Part shown: positions 1 to 8,500 of the stretch, piece after piece
Numbering within the stretch: position 1 is the first letter of the stretch
Layout of the letters: each line of letters opens with the position of its first letter
NCBI GenBank assembly: GCA_006969745.1
Contig: CP030886.1
Location: 3,073,234-3,137,233, forward strand
DNA from: Cytophagaceae bacterium
GTDB taxonomy: Bacteria; Bacteroidota; Bacteroidia; Cytophagales; Cyclobacteriaceae
Length of the DNA stretch: 64,000 nt
Direction: 5' to 3'
The notes under the pieces: model-generated
What the model saw: the letters and a program-made list of their open reading frames with translations, nothing else
Database searches by the model: none
What the model was told of the DNA's origin: nothing
Program-made: the position numbers and the translations under genes

Positions 1-1
1 G

Positions 2-103
2 TACTTCAAAGACAATCAGCCATGCCGGACGACTGTAGAGATTAGCTCGCTACCTACACCGATTGCTATTGAATTAAAATGCATTGCAACCATTAAAAAA
101 TAG
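2..103 (+). CDS. RidA/YjgF-family protein, C-terminal fragment (cut by window edge)
   Basis: The frame starting at base 2 stays open for 33 codons and ends at TAG 101-103, three bases before the next gene. The residues (…DNQPCRTTVEISSLPTP…) match the last strand and helix of RidA/YjgF enamine/imine deaminases, where a conserved Arg after the Pro binds the substrate carboxylate and 'LP' precedes the final 'VEIE.IA' strand. RidA proteins remove reactive 2-aminoacrylate-type intermediates in the cytosol. Only the C-terminus is visible, so the family call rests on about 33 residues. Confidence 0.6.
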   Translation, partial: YFKDNQPCRTTVEISSLPTPIAIELKCIATIKK

Positions 104-105
104 AT

Positions 106-528
106 ATGGAAGAGAATCAATTGATACTGACAAAGGCTGATCAGAATAATTTTTTAGACACTGCAAAATGGGGAAAGTTTCTTGCAATCATGGGATTTAT
201 TGCCAGTGGATTTATGATTTTGGCTGGGCTCGCTGTTATGGGAACTGGCTCATTATACAATGAAATGCCATTCGCCCCAGGAGCATTCGGCTTATTCTAT
301 ATTCTTTTCTCTCTTGTTTACATCTTTCCTTCAATTTATCTGCTTCGCTTCAGCAATCAGGTGCAGAATGGTATAAGAGAGCAAAATCAACAACAATGTT
401 CAGAGGCCTATAACAACCTCAGGAGGTTGTTTTTATTCATGGGCGTTTTTACCATAATCGTTCTCTCACTTTATGTGCTGATCATTCTATTCGCCTTAAT
501 GGGAGGATTGATGGGAGGAATGCTTTAA
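106..528 (+). CDS. DUF5362-like small membrane protein
   Basis: A 140-residue protein with three to four hydrophobic segments: about 23-46, 60-80 and 108-135, the last Gly/Met-rich. Between segments two and three lies a polar stretch (NGIREQNQQQCSEAYNNL) before an RRLF turn. This is the layout of the DUF5362 inner-membrane family of Bacteroidota, whose function is unknown. It starts 3 bp after the RidA-like stop, so it is probably co-transcribed. No catalytic motif is seen. The family assignment is from pattern memory. Confidence 0.6.
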   Translation: MEENQLILTKADQNNFLDTAKWGKFLAIMGFIASGFMILAGLAVMGTGSLYNEMPFAPGAFGLFYILFSLVYIFPSIYLLRFSNQVQNGIREQNQQQCSEAYNNLRRLFLFMGVFTIIVLSLYVLIILFALMGGLMGGML

Positions 529-568
529 TCTATTATTGAATTGCCTATTTTTGAGGCATAATATTATT

Positions 569-1255
569 ATGAATACATCATTGGAATACAATACTCAACG
601 TGCTCATTTGAAACTGAGAGAGTATGGAAGGAATGTGCAGAATCTGGTAGCACACTTAAAAACAATCAAGGATCAAGAGGAAAGAAACAAGAAAGCTGCT
701 ACCCTGGTAGAGCTAATGAAGTTGATCAATCCTGATTTGGGTAATGATAATGAGACTGATCAAAAGGTATGGGATGACCTTCATATCATTTCAAACTTTG
801 AGCTGGAGATAGAAGGGCCTTTTCCAAAACCAGATCCGTCTGTATTGGATCGCAAGCCGGAAAGACTTAAGTACTACTCGAATGAGATTAAATTCCGTCA
901 TTACGGCCGAAGCGTAGAGCTTTTGATTGATCAGGCGATTGCCATGAAAGATCCAAAAGAAAAAGAAGGAGCTGTCGTTGCTATTGGAAGATTGATGAAG
1001 AGCTTTTTCCAAACCTGGAATAAGGAAGCAATCGAAGACGAGCAGATTTTGAAAAACATCAAAAAGCTTTCAAAAGACCAACTCGATATAAATATCGAAA
1101 CAGTTAAAGAATTAGGACTTTTTGATTCTGACAAGAAACCTTCCGGCAGACGAAGTAGTAACAACAATAAAGGCCGTCGCAACAATCAGGGCGGAAAAGG
1201 TCGCCGAAACAATAATCAAGGTGGTGGCAGAAGTAACAATCGCAGAAGAAATTAA
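569..1255 (+). CDS. DUF4290 domain protein with basic Asn/Gly/Arg-rich tail
   Basis: The ATG at 569 (MNTSLEYNTQ) is preferred over one at 536, which adds 11 atypical residues. The body (about 1-190) is helical and matches DUF4290, a Bacteroidota-restricted family of unknown function. I recall it commonly lying just upstream of murA, as here. The last roughly 35 residues are a low-complexity tail of Arg, Asn and Gly (GRRNNQGGKGRRNNNQGGG), typical of RNA-binding, disordered tails. Association with RNA or ribosomes is inference. murA follows after 98 bp containing short inverted repeats. Confidence 0.75.
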   Translation: MNTSLEYNTQRAHLKLREYGRNVQNLVAHLKTIKDQEERNKKAATLVELMKLINPDLGNDNETDQKVWDDLHIISNFELEIEGPFPKPDPSVLDRKPERLKYYSNEIKFRHYGRSVELLIDQAIAMKDPKEKEGAVVAIGRLMKSFFQTWNKEAIEDEQILKNIKKLSKDQLDINIETVKELGLFDSDKKPSGRRSSNNNKGRRNNQGGKGRRNNNQGGGRSNNRRRN

Positions 1256-1332
1256 TTCGCTTTTGGCGAAATAGTTGAATAGTTGATTGGTGAATTAGTC
1301 AGGTAACTCTTTATTTGTTATTTCTAATTCAC
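1256..1332. repeat. Short inverted repeats between DUF4290 gene and murA
   Basis: Two hairpins are visible. TTCGC at 1256-1260 pairs with GCGAA at 1266-1270. GTGAATTAG at 1290-1298 pairs with CTAATTCAC at 1324-1332. Neither has a downstream T-run, so neither looks like a standard terminator. They may stabilise the upstream mRNA 3' end, or be a degenerate intergenic repeat. Confidence 0.35.
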
Positions 1333-1353
1333 TAATTAACTAATCACGAAATA

Positions 1354-2661
1354 ATGTCATCTTTTCGGGTAGAAGGCGGTCACCAGCTCAGTGGTGAAAT
1401 CATCCCTCAGGGAGCTAAAAACGAAGCTCTTCAAATCATCTCAGCTGTTTTATTGACAGATCAGGAAGTTGTTATCAACAAGATTCCACAGATACGAGAT
1501 GTTTTAAAGCTGATTGATTTACTCGAAGATATGGGAGTGAAGGTTTCCAAAGAGAGAAACGAATCTTACTCATTTAAGGCCGCAAACGTCAATCTGGATT
1601 TTCTTAATACTGAGGATTTCAAGGAGAAAGCTTCAGCGCTTCGCGGTTCCATCATGATTCTCGGTCCACTTTTAGCTCGCTTTGGAACAGGACGTATGCC
1701 GAAACCGGGTGGAGACAAGATCGGCAGGAGAAGATTAGATACCCACTTTGTAGGCTTTCAGAAACTAGGAGCAAAGTTTAACTACGATCCCAAAACATCA
1801 TTCTACACCGTTGATGGTAGCAACCTGAAGGGAGCATATATGTTATTGGATGAAGCCTCCGTTACCGGTACAGCCAATATCATTATGGCAGCTGTGATGG
1901 CAGAAGGCCTGACTACTATCTACAATGCAGCTTGTGAGCCATACATTCAGCAATTATGCAAAATGCTCGTGCGCATGGGCGCGAACATTGATGGTATTGG
2001 GTCCAATTTGTTAAAAATTGAAGGAGTCAAATCACTCAATGGAACCGAACATACCCTACTTCCGGATATGATTGAAGTGGGAAGCTTCATTGGTATGGCT
2101 GCTATGACTGGTTCTGAATTGACAATCAAAGATGCGCAAATCAAGGAGCTTGGTATTATCCCTGATACCTTCAGGAGGTTAGGAATAAAAATGGATTTTA
2201 GAGGTGATGACATCCATGTGCCAGCTCAGAAACATTATGAAATAGAATCTTACATAGACGGATCCATTCTCACCATTGCAGATGCTATCTGGCCAGGATT
2301 GACACCTGATTTGCTTAGCGTTATTTTGGTGACTGCCACACAAGCAAGAGGAACCGCCCTTATCCATCAGAAGATGTTTGAGAGCAGACTCTTCTTTGTT
2401 GACAAACTCATTGACATGGGAGCTCAAATCATCCTATGTGATCCGCATCGTGCGACAGTCATTGGCTTGGATAGAGCATATCCCCTGCGTGGAATCACCA
2501 TGACTTCTCCGGATATTAGAGCCGGAGTTTCTCTTTTGATCGCTGCTATGTCAGCTGAGGGCATCAGCACGATTCACAACATTGATCAAATTGATCGTGG
2601 CTATCAATTTATTGATAAGCGTTTGAATGCTTTGGGAGCCAAGATTGAACGTATCAGCTAG
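1354..2661 (+). CDS. murA: UDP-N-acetylglucosamine 1-carboxyvinyltransferase
   Basis: Transfers enolpyruvate from PEP to UDP-GlcNAc, the first committed cytosolic step of peptidoglycan synthesis. At 435 residues it is full length, with the two inside-out EPT domains. It carries the K22-N23 pair (QGAKNEAL) that binds PEP and the active-site loop GTGRMPKPGGDKIG. In that loop the usual catalytic Cys (Cys115 in E. coli) is Asp121, codon GAC at 1714-1716. Cys-to-Asp variants in Mycobacterium, Chlamydia and Borrelia are active and resist fosfomycin, so the same is predicted here. The stop codon overlaps the convergent neighbour's stop in the shared CTAG. Confidence 0.95.
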   Translation: MSSFRVEGGHQLSGEIIPQGAKNEALQIISAVLLTDQEVVINKIPQIRDVLKLIDLLEDMGVKVSKERNESYSFKAANVNLDFLNTEDFKEKASALRGSIMILGPLLARFGTGRMPKPGGDKIGRRRLDTHFVGFQKLGAKFNYDPKTSFYTVDGSNLKGAYMLLDEASVTGTANIIMAAVMAEGLTTIYNAACEPYIQQLCKMLVRMGANIDGIGSNLLKIEGVKSLNGTEHTLLPDMIEVGSFIGMAAMTGSELTIKDAQIKELGIIPDTFRRLGIKMDFRGDDIHVPAQKHYEIESYIDGSILTIADAIWPGLTPDLLSVILVTATQARGTALIHQKMFESRLFFVDKLIDMGAQIILCDPHRATVIGLDRAYPLRGITMTSPDIRAGVSLLIAAMSAEGISTIHNIDQIDRGYQFIDKRLNALGAKIERIS

Positions 2662-3350
2662 TTTTTATCATTGATAAAGGTGGTCGAGCTATTGACTCTT
2701 GCATTTGGCGTGTTGACCTCTATTTTATATCGGAGACTAGCACGGCAATCATCAGCAATAATGTTGTAATACATGTGCTTGTGTCCGTATTTTCCCGGGT
2801 AGAATGTGATTGTATCTTCATTGGTTTCTATGATGTCTACAAATCCGTTATTGTAGTAATCCCTTATCACCAGACGATATCCTCCCTTATACCTGTAATC
2901 AGGGTTTACCCAGCTGATGGTCAGACGGGTGGTGTCATGGTTGATTCGATCAAATCCACTTTGATCTAGCTCTATTCGATCTACTTCATAATGTCGATCG
3001 CTTCCGGGTACTGCCAAGGTCTTATATCTGAACTTACACATAATCATACCTTCCTGCTTCAATTTTTTTGTAAGTGCTAAGTGGGTATTATACCACTCAT
3101 TGTGCCGTGTGCTTTCCGTACCAACTTGATAGACACCCGGACCTAATTTCATATGCATTGCAGATTCTACATCAAGTGTGATTCCGCCTTTTGACGCTAC
3201 CTGAATCTTATCTTCCCGAGACAAAAAATCACCTTTCTTGACTTTATCCCCATTCTGATCTTTGACTTTTCTTGCCTCAAGTACCTCATATTGTCCAATA
3301 GACGCAAAAGGAGAGAGAATGATTATTAAAGTCAGATAGATAAGTTTCAT
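2658..3350 (-). CDS. Secreted protein of unknown function
   Basis: 230 residues with a signal peptide (MKLIYLTLIIILSPFASIGQ) and no lipobox. The body is beta-rich, with many Tyr, Asp and Arg residues and a 'TRLTISWVNPDYRYKGGYRLVI' -like stretch resembling a beta-sandwich. I do not recognise the family. The start ATG shares one base with the TGA of the upstream aminotransferase-like gene (TGATG), so it is translationally coupled to the leftward unit 5435-2658. The stop overlaps the murA stop. Confidence 0.6.
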   Translation of the reverse strand: MKLIYLTLIIILSPFASIGQYEVLEARKVKDQNGDKVKKGDFLSREDKIQVASKGGITLDVESAMHMKLGPGVYQVGTESTRHNEWYNTHLALTKKLKQEGMIMCKFRYKTLAVPGSDRHYEVDRIELDQSGFDRINHDTTRLTISWVNPDYRYKGGYRLVIRDYYNNGFVDIIETNEDTITFYPGKYGHKHMYYNIIADDCRASLRYKIEVNTPNARVNSSTTFINDKN

Positions 3351-4531
3351 CAGATGCTGTCGATTATTTCACACGTTCGATCAATTTCATCTATTGTGTT
3401 AAAGTAGTGTGGTGAAAGTCTAACGACCCAATCGACGTTTTTCTTGCCGAAATCAATAAATCCCCACTCTTTCTCACTTACACTGTAATAGATTTTTTCT
3501 TCGTTTAGTCGCCTCTGCATTTCTTCAAGTGATTTTCCCTCTTTCCTAAAAGTCAAAATATTACCTTGTCTGCTACCTCTATCATATGATTTCACACCTT
3601 TTATGGTGTCTAAATTGTTTCTGAAGTGAGCCATCAATGTTTTGTTATATGCCTCAATATTGTCCATTCCAATACTGTTTGCATATCTAATGGCCTCCGA
3701 CAGACCTAGCTGTAAGGCATATGATTTTTCCCACATTTCGAATCTTTTGGCATTCGGAGTGATTTTATAGTCATTTTCCTCGCTCCAAATTGCTCCACCG
3801 CCATCTATGGTCAATGGATATATGCCCGATTCAAGCAATCGGTCTGAAACGAAGAGAAACCCGGTTCCTCTTGGTCCTCTGAGAAATTTCCGGCCTGTCA
3901 CTGAAAGAAAATCACATTTAAGTTCTGCAACATCGAGCCTCAACTGTCCTACCGACTGACAGGCATCTAAAAGGAACGGAATATTCCTCTTGTGACAGAT
4001 TTCGCCGATTGGCTTTACATCCTGAATAAGACCGGAGTTTGTTGGTATGTGGCTTACAGAAACCAGTTTTGGATTATGTTTTTCCACGAGTTCTGTGAAG
4101 CTCTCAATATTTAAATCACCATTTTCAAGGTTTTTGATTCGAAGAAATTCTATACCAAAACGTTTTTTTAGTGAAATGTAATGAATGTAGTTAGAAGCAT
4201 AATCATCATCTGTTGTGATGATCACATCTCCATTTTTGTATTCAAATGAAAGCAACGCTCGAAGGTATGAATCCGTGGCATTGTTGGTGTAAGCAATGTT
4301 TTTTGCATCACATCCAATCAATTGAGCAGCATTTTTGTGAAAATTGGCAACTTCATTCCTCACCAGGTCACCTGCTTTATAGCCACCTTGAGATTCTTCA
4401 AGGTCAATATGTCTTTTTACGGCAATAGATACGGACTTAGACGGAAGAGATGATCCCGCACTATTGAGGAAAATCTTGTTGTCAAGGTCATGGATGTCAC
4501 CTCTTATTTGTTCAATATCCAGTTTATTCAT
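3350..4531 (-). CDS. Class-V aminotransferase-fold PLP-dependent enzyme
   Basis: Cytosolic fold-type I PLP enzyme related to cysteine desulfurases and isopenicillin-N epimerases. Numbered from the ATG at 4531, Asp189 (LLDACQS) would contact the pyridine N, and Lys215 (SVTGRKFLRGPRGTG) is the Schiff-base lysine. This start is preferred over 4558 because GGAAGGCGG lies just upstream and it overlaps the PqqB-like gene by only 8 bp. The substrate cannot be read from sequence. A desulfurase-type loop Cys is not obvious, so an epimerase or lyase role is equally possible. Confidence 0.85.
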   Translation of the reverse strand: MNKLDIEQIRGDIHDLDNKIFLNSAGSSLPSKSVSIAVKRHIDLEESQGGYKAGDLVRNEVANFHKNAAQLIGCDAKNIAYTNNATDSYLRALLSFEYKNGDVIITTDDDYASNYIHYISLKKRFGIEFLRIKNLENGDLNIESFTELVEKHNPKLVSVSHIPTNSGLIQDVKPIGEICHKRNIPFLLDACQSVGQLRLDVAELKCDFLSVTGRKFLRGPRGTGFLFVSDRLLESGIYPLTIDGGGAIWSEENDYKITPNAKRFEMWEKSYALQLGLSEAIRYANSIGMDNIEAYNKTLMAHFRNNLDTIKGVKSYDRGSRQGNILTFRKEGKSLEEMQRRLNEEKIYYSVSEKEWGFIDFGKKNVDWVVRLSPHYFNTIDEIDRTCEIIDSI

Positions 4532-5435
4532 ACCGCCTTCCTTGTTCCGCGATACCAAACCCTTTCTTTAGTACTTTTATTTTGGTGCGCTGATCAAAGA
4601 GCAAAGGGTTCGTATGGTTGAAATGAATGAAGACAACTTTACGATTGAGCGAGCGGGATTCGCCATTAAGCAAGTTCATGGTTTCTGTCACAAAAGGATG
4701 AGGAACCTCACTGATGGCTCGGTTTGGGAGTTCGCCATCGGCATAAAATGTTGCATCCAGAAATGCATATTCAATTTTCGAATCGCTTAGTATATCCACA
4801 AGATTCTTGTCCCACTTGCTCCATTTATCAATATCCGGAATAAATAGATAGCTTCTTAACCGTTTATTTATTTTATATCCGGCCGTTTCAGAAAACTCAT
4901 CTCTGTGGGGTACAGAAAAGGCTTCAATGGTTAAATCTTTCCCAATAACGACAGGTAATTCCGTGGGAAGAATTACCGGTTCTATGTTGCCAAGTGACAC
5001 CAGCTGACTCCACGGCCCATTCGTTTTTAGAAATTCAATCATGCGCGGAAGTCCATAAACTTTTACTCCGCTGGCTCCAAGTGCCTCCTTGCCTAAAGAC
5101 ATCAAGCCGGTATAATGACCAATGTGCGCATGGGTTATAAAAATTCCGGCTGGGAGATAAGGATATTCTCCGTTAGTCAATTCACTGAAATACTGTAGTT
5201 GCTTATCCATGTCTGGTGAAGCTTCAAACATCCACCACTGTTTGCCAGCGGGATCTACCAGTGCCAGTGAAGTAACAAATCTGGCCATCTCTGGATTTTT
5301 AAATGCTTTCTGGCATTCATTCTGGCAGCCGATGTGCGGAAAACCACCATCTTGAGCAGTTCCCAAAACCAGAAGGTATTGTGCGATTGAAAGCTGTGTT
5401 GAAAGGAGGAGTAGGAAGGTGATTTTAAATCTCAT
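4524..5435 (-). CDS. Exported MBL-fold hydrolase, PqqB-like
   Basis: 303 residues with a signal peptide (about 1-18, ending SIAQ) and a metallo-beta-lactamase core. The N-terminus VLGTAQDGGFPHIGC is the signature of PqqB-type proteins, followed by a metal motif His102-x-His104-x-x-His107 (THAHIGHYTG) and later SVPHRDE and FLDATF. No other pqq genes are near, so PQQ synthesis is unlikely. This exported clade probably hydrolyses something in the periplasm. It is first in a leftward set with the PLP enzyme and the secreted protein. Confidence 0.8.
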   Translation of the reverse strand: MRFKITFLLLLSTQLSIAQYLLVLGTAQDGGFPHIGCQNECQKAFKNPEMARFVTSLALVDPAGKQWWMFEASPDMDKQLQYFSELTNGEYPYLPAGIFITHAHIGHYTGLMSLGKEALGASGVKVYGLPRMIEFLKTNGPWSQLVSLGNIEPVILPTELPVVIGKDLTIEAFSVPHRDEFSETAGYKINKRLRSYLFIPDIDKWSKWDKNLVDILSDSKIEYAFLDATFYADGELPNRAISEVPHPFVTETMNLLNGESRSLNRKVVFIHFNHTNPLLFDQRTKIKVLKKGFGIAEQGRRYE

Positions 5436-5532
5436 GATATAAATCTAAAAGCTTAACATCTCATTAAGAAATATTAGGAATCCATTAACAGCATTCCCTG
5501 CCTTTTAAGCTCATGTTTGAAGAAAAAAGCAA

Positions 5533-6411
5533 ATGAAAACCTTATCACTAATATTGTTACTATTTACAGCATTGTCTTTATTCTCACAGCCAATCAATCG
5601 TTCCTTTGAGGGACCAAAAGGAAGGATTACGCTCCTGGGAGAGGTAAGCTTAGCACGACTTAATGAATCTCCTTTCGGAGAGTGGTATGAGAAAAATCAT
5701 GATGAATATCAGGTAGATGAGACAACGATTGACTTATCAAAAGCCGACTCTATCACCATCTTTATGGGCACATGGTGTGGGGATAGTCGAAGGGAAGTGC
5801 CTCGTTTTGCCAAAATTTTAGAGCAATCAAACTTCGATTTGTCAAAACTTAAAGTCCTGTGTCTGAATACCGGATTTCAAAACTATAAACAAGCTCCTGA
5901 AAGAGAAGAGCGAGGCGCTGACATTCACCGGGTTCCTACTTTCATTCTTCACGATCAGACAGGGGAGGAAATAGGCAGAATTGTAGAAGAACCAGTTGCT
6001 TCACTTGAGGAGGATTTAAATACGATTCTAAATGGCAGTGAATATCCAACAGCTTATCCAATAGCCCAACAGCTCATCAAGTATTTTGATGAATACTCAA
6101 TGAAAGAACTCCATAAGATGAAGTCGAAGCTAGTTGATGAATTTGAAGCAGGTGAAAATATGTATGAGTTGAGTACCTATGGTTATGTATTGTGGACTTC
6201 ATTTCAGATTCCGAAAGCTCAGTTTGTATTCGAATTAAATGTTGCCCTCTTCCCGAATGAGCCAACTGTACATCAAACGTTGGCTAGGTTTATGAATTCA
6301 CTTGGGAAGAATAAAGAAGCCTTAGCATCTGTCAAGAAGGGGCTTAAGATTGAGCCAGAAAATGAATTCTTACTTGAGATGGAGACTCGAATACGTAGCG
6401 AAGTGAATTAA
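5533..6411 (+). CDS. Secreted thioredoxin-fold protein with helical C-terminal region
   Basis: 292 residues with a signal peptide (about 1-19). The thioredoxin-like domain (about 50-165) has IFMGTWCGDSRREVPRF, a later cis-Pro (HRVPTFIL) and the usual beta-alpha order. The active site is CGDS rather than CxxC, so only one redox Cys is present. It may be a thiol-binding or monothiol protein rather than a disulfide oxidoreductase. The last roughly 110 residues are helical and TPR-like (PTVHQTLARFMNSLGKNKEAL). A shared terminator follows. Confidence 0.75.
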   Translation: MKTLSLILLLFTALSLFSQPINRSFEGPKGRITLLGEVSLARLNESPFGEWYEKNHDEYQVDETTIDLSKADSITIFMGTWCGDSRREVPRFAKILEQSNFDLSKLKVLCLNTGFQNYKQAPEREERGADIHRVPTFILHDQTGEEIGRIVEEPVASLEEDLNTILNGSEYPTAYPIAQQLIKYFDEYSMKELHKMKSKLVDEFEAGENMYELSTYGYVLWTSFQIPKAQFVFELNVALFPNEPTVHQTLARFMNSLGKNKEALASVKKGLKIEPENEFLLEMETRIRSEVN

Positions 6412-6412
6412 A

Positions 6413-6440
6413 AAAGCCGCTTAGTGATTTAAGCGGCTTT
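6413..6440. terminator. Bidirectional intrinsic terminator
   Basis: A perfect 11-bp stem, AAAGCCGCTTA (6413-6423) with TAAGCGGCTTT (6430-6440), and a 6-nt loop. It has A/T runs on both sides and sits between the convergent genes ending at 6411 and 6445, so it should serve both. Confidence 0.9.
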
Positions 6441-6444
6441 CATT

Positions 6445-7752
6445 TTATCGTCTTTGCAGGTTTACGGTCGTATTGATCCAACAACCGATTGTGATTGGAT
6501 CTCCCTCTTCCTTTCCTTCATTGAAGATGTCTTCAATTGAAGGAAACTGAGCTTTAGAGGCGTTCATTTGCGCAGTGTTTCCTGCTTTATTATACATGTC
6601 ATAAGCAGCTATAAAGATGGCTCGGTCTTGCACCTGGCTTTGCTCGCCTTTGCAATCATCGAAGCTGGTGAAATACAGGTTACCGATCAGATTGTAAGCT
6701 TCTTTGCTTCCAGGCTTAGCACTCAAAGCTTCATATGCCATAGCGCGCGAACGGGACTTGTTTCCAAGTTTGGAATGAGCCACGGCTTGTCCTATTAGGG
6801 TTTCGTATTTTTCGGTATCTGTAGAAGCCAGTTCTTCACCTTTTTCATAGAATTGAAGGCTCTTTGATGGCTCACCGGAGGCAACGTGTCTATTGCCAAT
6901 AGAGATGGCTAAAGCCGCAGATGGTTGCTCTTGGAATAGCCTTTCGACAGCTTGCAGAAAATATGGTTTGTCAGTGCATTTGGCTTCACTTGAGTATTTA
7001 TAAATTTTCTTAGCAGTATTCAAGTCTGTAGGATTTTCCTTGAATTTTGGAACAAGTTTTTCCTCAATGAATTCACATGTAAGAATACCTGGGATAGAAC
7101 TTAGCCATGCATCAGTCTTGGATTGCTCTTTGTCAAGTTTGCTTGCGTTCTCTCCATTTTTCCTTTTTATTTCGATGATATCTGAGATTTGTGTGTGAAT
7201 ATCCAGCACTTTTTCTGCTGGCATTTCGTCAGGAGCTGATAGGTAATATTGCTTAGCCAAAAGCATGTATGGATTGAGGTTGAATGTAGAGATCTCCGGA
7301 CCATTCATCTCGTATGCTTTTGAATAAATATCAAATAGCATTGCGTACTTAGCAGGCGTTCTGTAGTGCATTTTGAATGCTTCATATGCCTTCCTATCCA
7401 TCGTAGATGCATCATTATCAAAATATTCGATTCGTTGATCAAACATCCAGAGAAGCGAATCTTGAAGTCGCTCTTTTCTAGCTTTATCCGTAGTTTTCTT
7501 AATAACCTCCTCAAGGCAATCCACACCTTGAATATAGATTGAAGGGTTCAGATTAGGATTGTTTTCATATAACCAGTTAAGTGGATCCATCGCCTCTTCA
7601 TGCTTACTTTGTGCAATCAGCAACTTATAGTAGGCCTGTTTTTCCATGGCCTGGGTTTTCATGTTTGGATCTTCGGGCCAATTCCAGCCCTCTTGCGAGA
7701 AGGAAAATGCAGATACAAACACAAGAAGTGTAAATAATGTCGATTTAGTCAT
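6445..7752 (-). CDS. Secreted TPR-repeat protein
   Basis: 435 residues with a signal peptide (about 1-19, ending FSFSQ), then the 'NWPEDPNMKTQAMEKQAYY' opening seen in secreted Bacteroidota TPR proteins. Helical repeats cover most of the length; a clear TPR-like pair lies near 280-360 (AISIGNRHVASGEPSKSLQ, AYNLIGNLYF). The C-terminus has two Cys. It probably acts as a periplasmic scaffold. It is monocistronic, with a divergent 178-bp spacer to marC. Confidence 0.65.
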   Translation of the reverse strand: MTKSTLFTLLVFVSAFSFSQEGWNWPEDPNMKTQAMEKQAYYKLLIAQSKHEEAMDPLNWLYENNPNLNPSIYIQGVDCLEEVIKKTTDKARKERLQDSLLWMFDQRIEYFDNDASTMDRKAYEAFKMHYRTPAKYAMLFDIYSKAYEMNGPEISTFNLNPYMLLAKQYYLSAPDEMPAEKVLDIHTQISDIIEIKRKNGENASKLDKEQSKTDAWLSSIPGILTCEFIEEKLVPKFKENPTDLNTAKKIYKYSSEAKCTDKPYFLQAVERLFQEQPSAALAISIGNRHVASGEPSKSLQFYEKGEELASTDTEKYETLIGQAVAHSKLGNKSRSRAMAYEALSAKPGSKEAYNLIGNLYFTSFDDCKGEQSQVQDRAIFIAAYDMYNKAGNTAQMNASKAQFPSIEDIFNEGKEEGDPITIGCWINTTVNLQRR

Positions 7753-7894
7753 GTCCTTTTGAGTTGATATTTAGTCTTTGCCTTTTGTAAAAATTATTCA
7801 GGCCAAAACAGTGCCAAATTGATAAATTCAGATGGTCTAAAAAATGATTTGCAAAATGAATAATTTTTTATGCTATTACGGCTATCCGGCACAT

Positions 7895-7902
7895 TAGTTT
7901 TG
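7895..7902 (+). promoter_or_regulatory. Candidate Bacteroidota -7 promoter element for marC-rnhA
   Basis: TAGTTTTG fits the -7 consensus TAnnTTTG and lies 28 bp before the marC start. I could not find a convincing -33 TTTG at the right distance, so this is a weak call. Confidence 0.3.
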
Positions 7903-7930
7903 TGTTAAATTTTACTTAATATGTCAACCG

Positions 7931-8500
7931 ATGTTCAATTTTAAAGAAATTATTAGTGTTTCGCTTATTCTTTTTTCTGTGATTGACATTTTGGGCAGCG
8001 TTCCCATTATAATCGATCTAAGGAAAAAGTTTGGTCATATTCAATCTGAAAAGGCCACGCTGGTATCAGGGGTCATTATGGTTATTTTCCTTTTCCTGGG
8101 AGAAAGCATTCTAAAATTGTTTGGCATAGATATCAACTCGTTTGCGATAGCCGGTGCCATTATCATGTTTCTTTTGGGTATGGAAATGATACTGGGATTA
8201 CAGTTTTTTAAATCAGATCCGGAAGAATCCAAAAGTGCTTCAATTGTACCGCTTGCATTTCCATTGATTGCCGGAGCAGGTACAATGACAACCTTGGTTT
8301 CGTTGAAAGCTGAGTATTCCACCGCAAATATTCTTATAGGCGTGGTGGTCAATCTTGTATTTGTATACATTGTTTTGAAAACCTGTGGGTGGCTTGAGCG
8401 AAAAATAGGTCAGGCGGGCTTTAATATCCTTCGAAAAGTGTTTGGCATAGTGTTACTGGCCATTGCGATCAAAATTTTTAAAAATCATCTACTTGCATGA
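7931..8500 (+). CDS. MarC-family integral membrane protein
   Basis: 189 residues with six predicted transmembrane helices, the MarC/UPF0056 topology. Recognisable parts are VIDILGSVPI in helix 1, the AGAIIMFLLGMEMILG helix and the family motif PLAFPLIAGAGTMTTLV. It acts in the inner membrane with unknown substrate; the old link of MarC to antibiotic resistance was not upheld. Its TGA overlaps the rnhA ATG (ATGA at 8497-8500), so the pair is translationally coupled. Confidence 0.9.
   Translation: MFNFKEIISVSLILFSVIDILGSVPIIIDLRKKFGHIQSEKATLVSGVIMVIFLFLGESILKLFGIDINSFAIAGAIIMFLLGMEMILGLQFFKSDPEESKSASIVPLAFPLIAGAGTMTTLVSLKAEYSTANILIGVVVNLVFVYIVLKTCGWLERKIGQAGFNILRKVFGIVLLAIAIKIFKNHLLA

Noticed and set aside
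5..17. A 13-base match TTCAAAGACAATC shared with 37678-37690 in the candidate small RNA
   Set aside because: In 64 kb many 13-base matches are expected by chance, and the left copy is inside the RidA-like coding sequence.
4524..5435. PQQ biosynthesis gene pqqB
   Set aside because: It has a signal peptide and no pqqA/C/D/E neighbours, so it is only PqqB-like.
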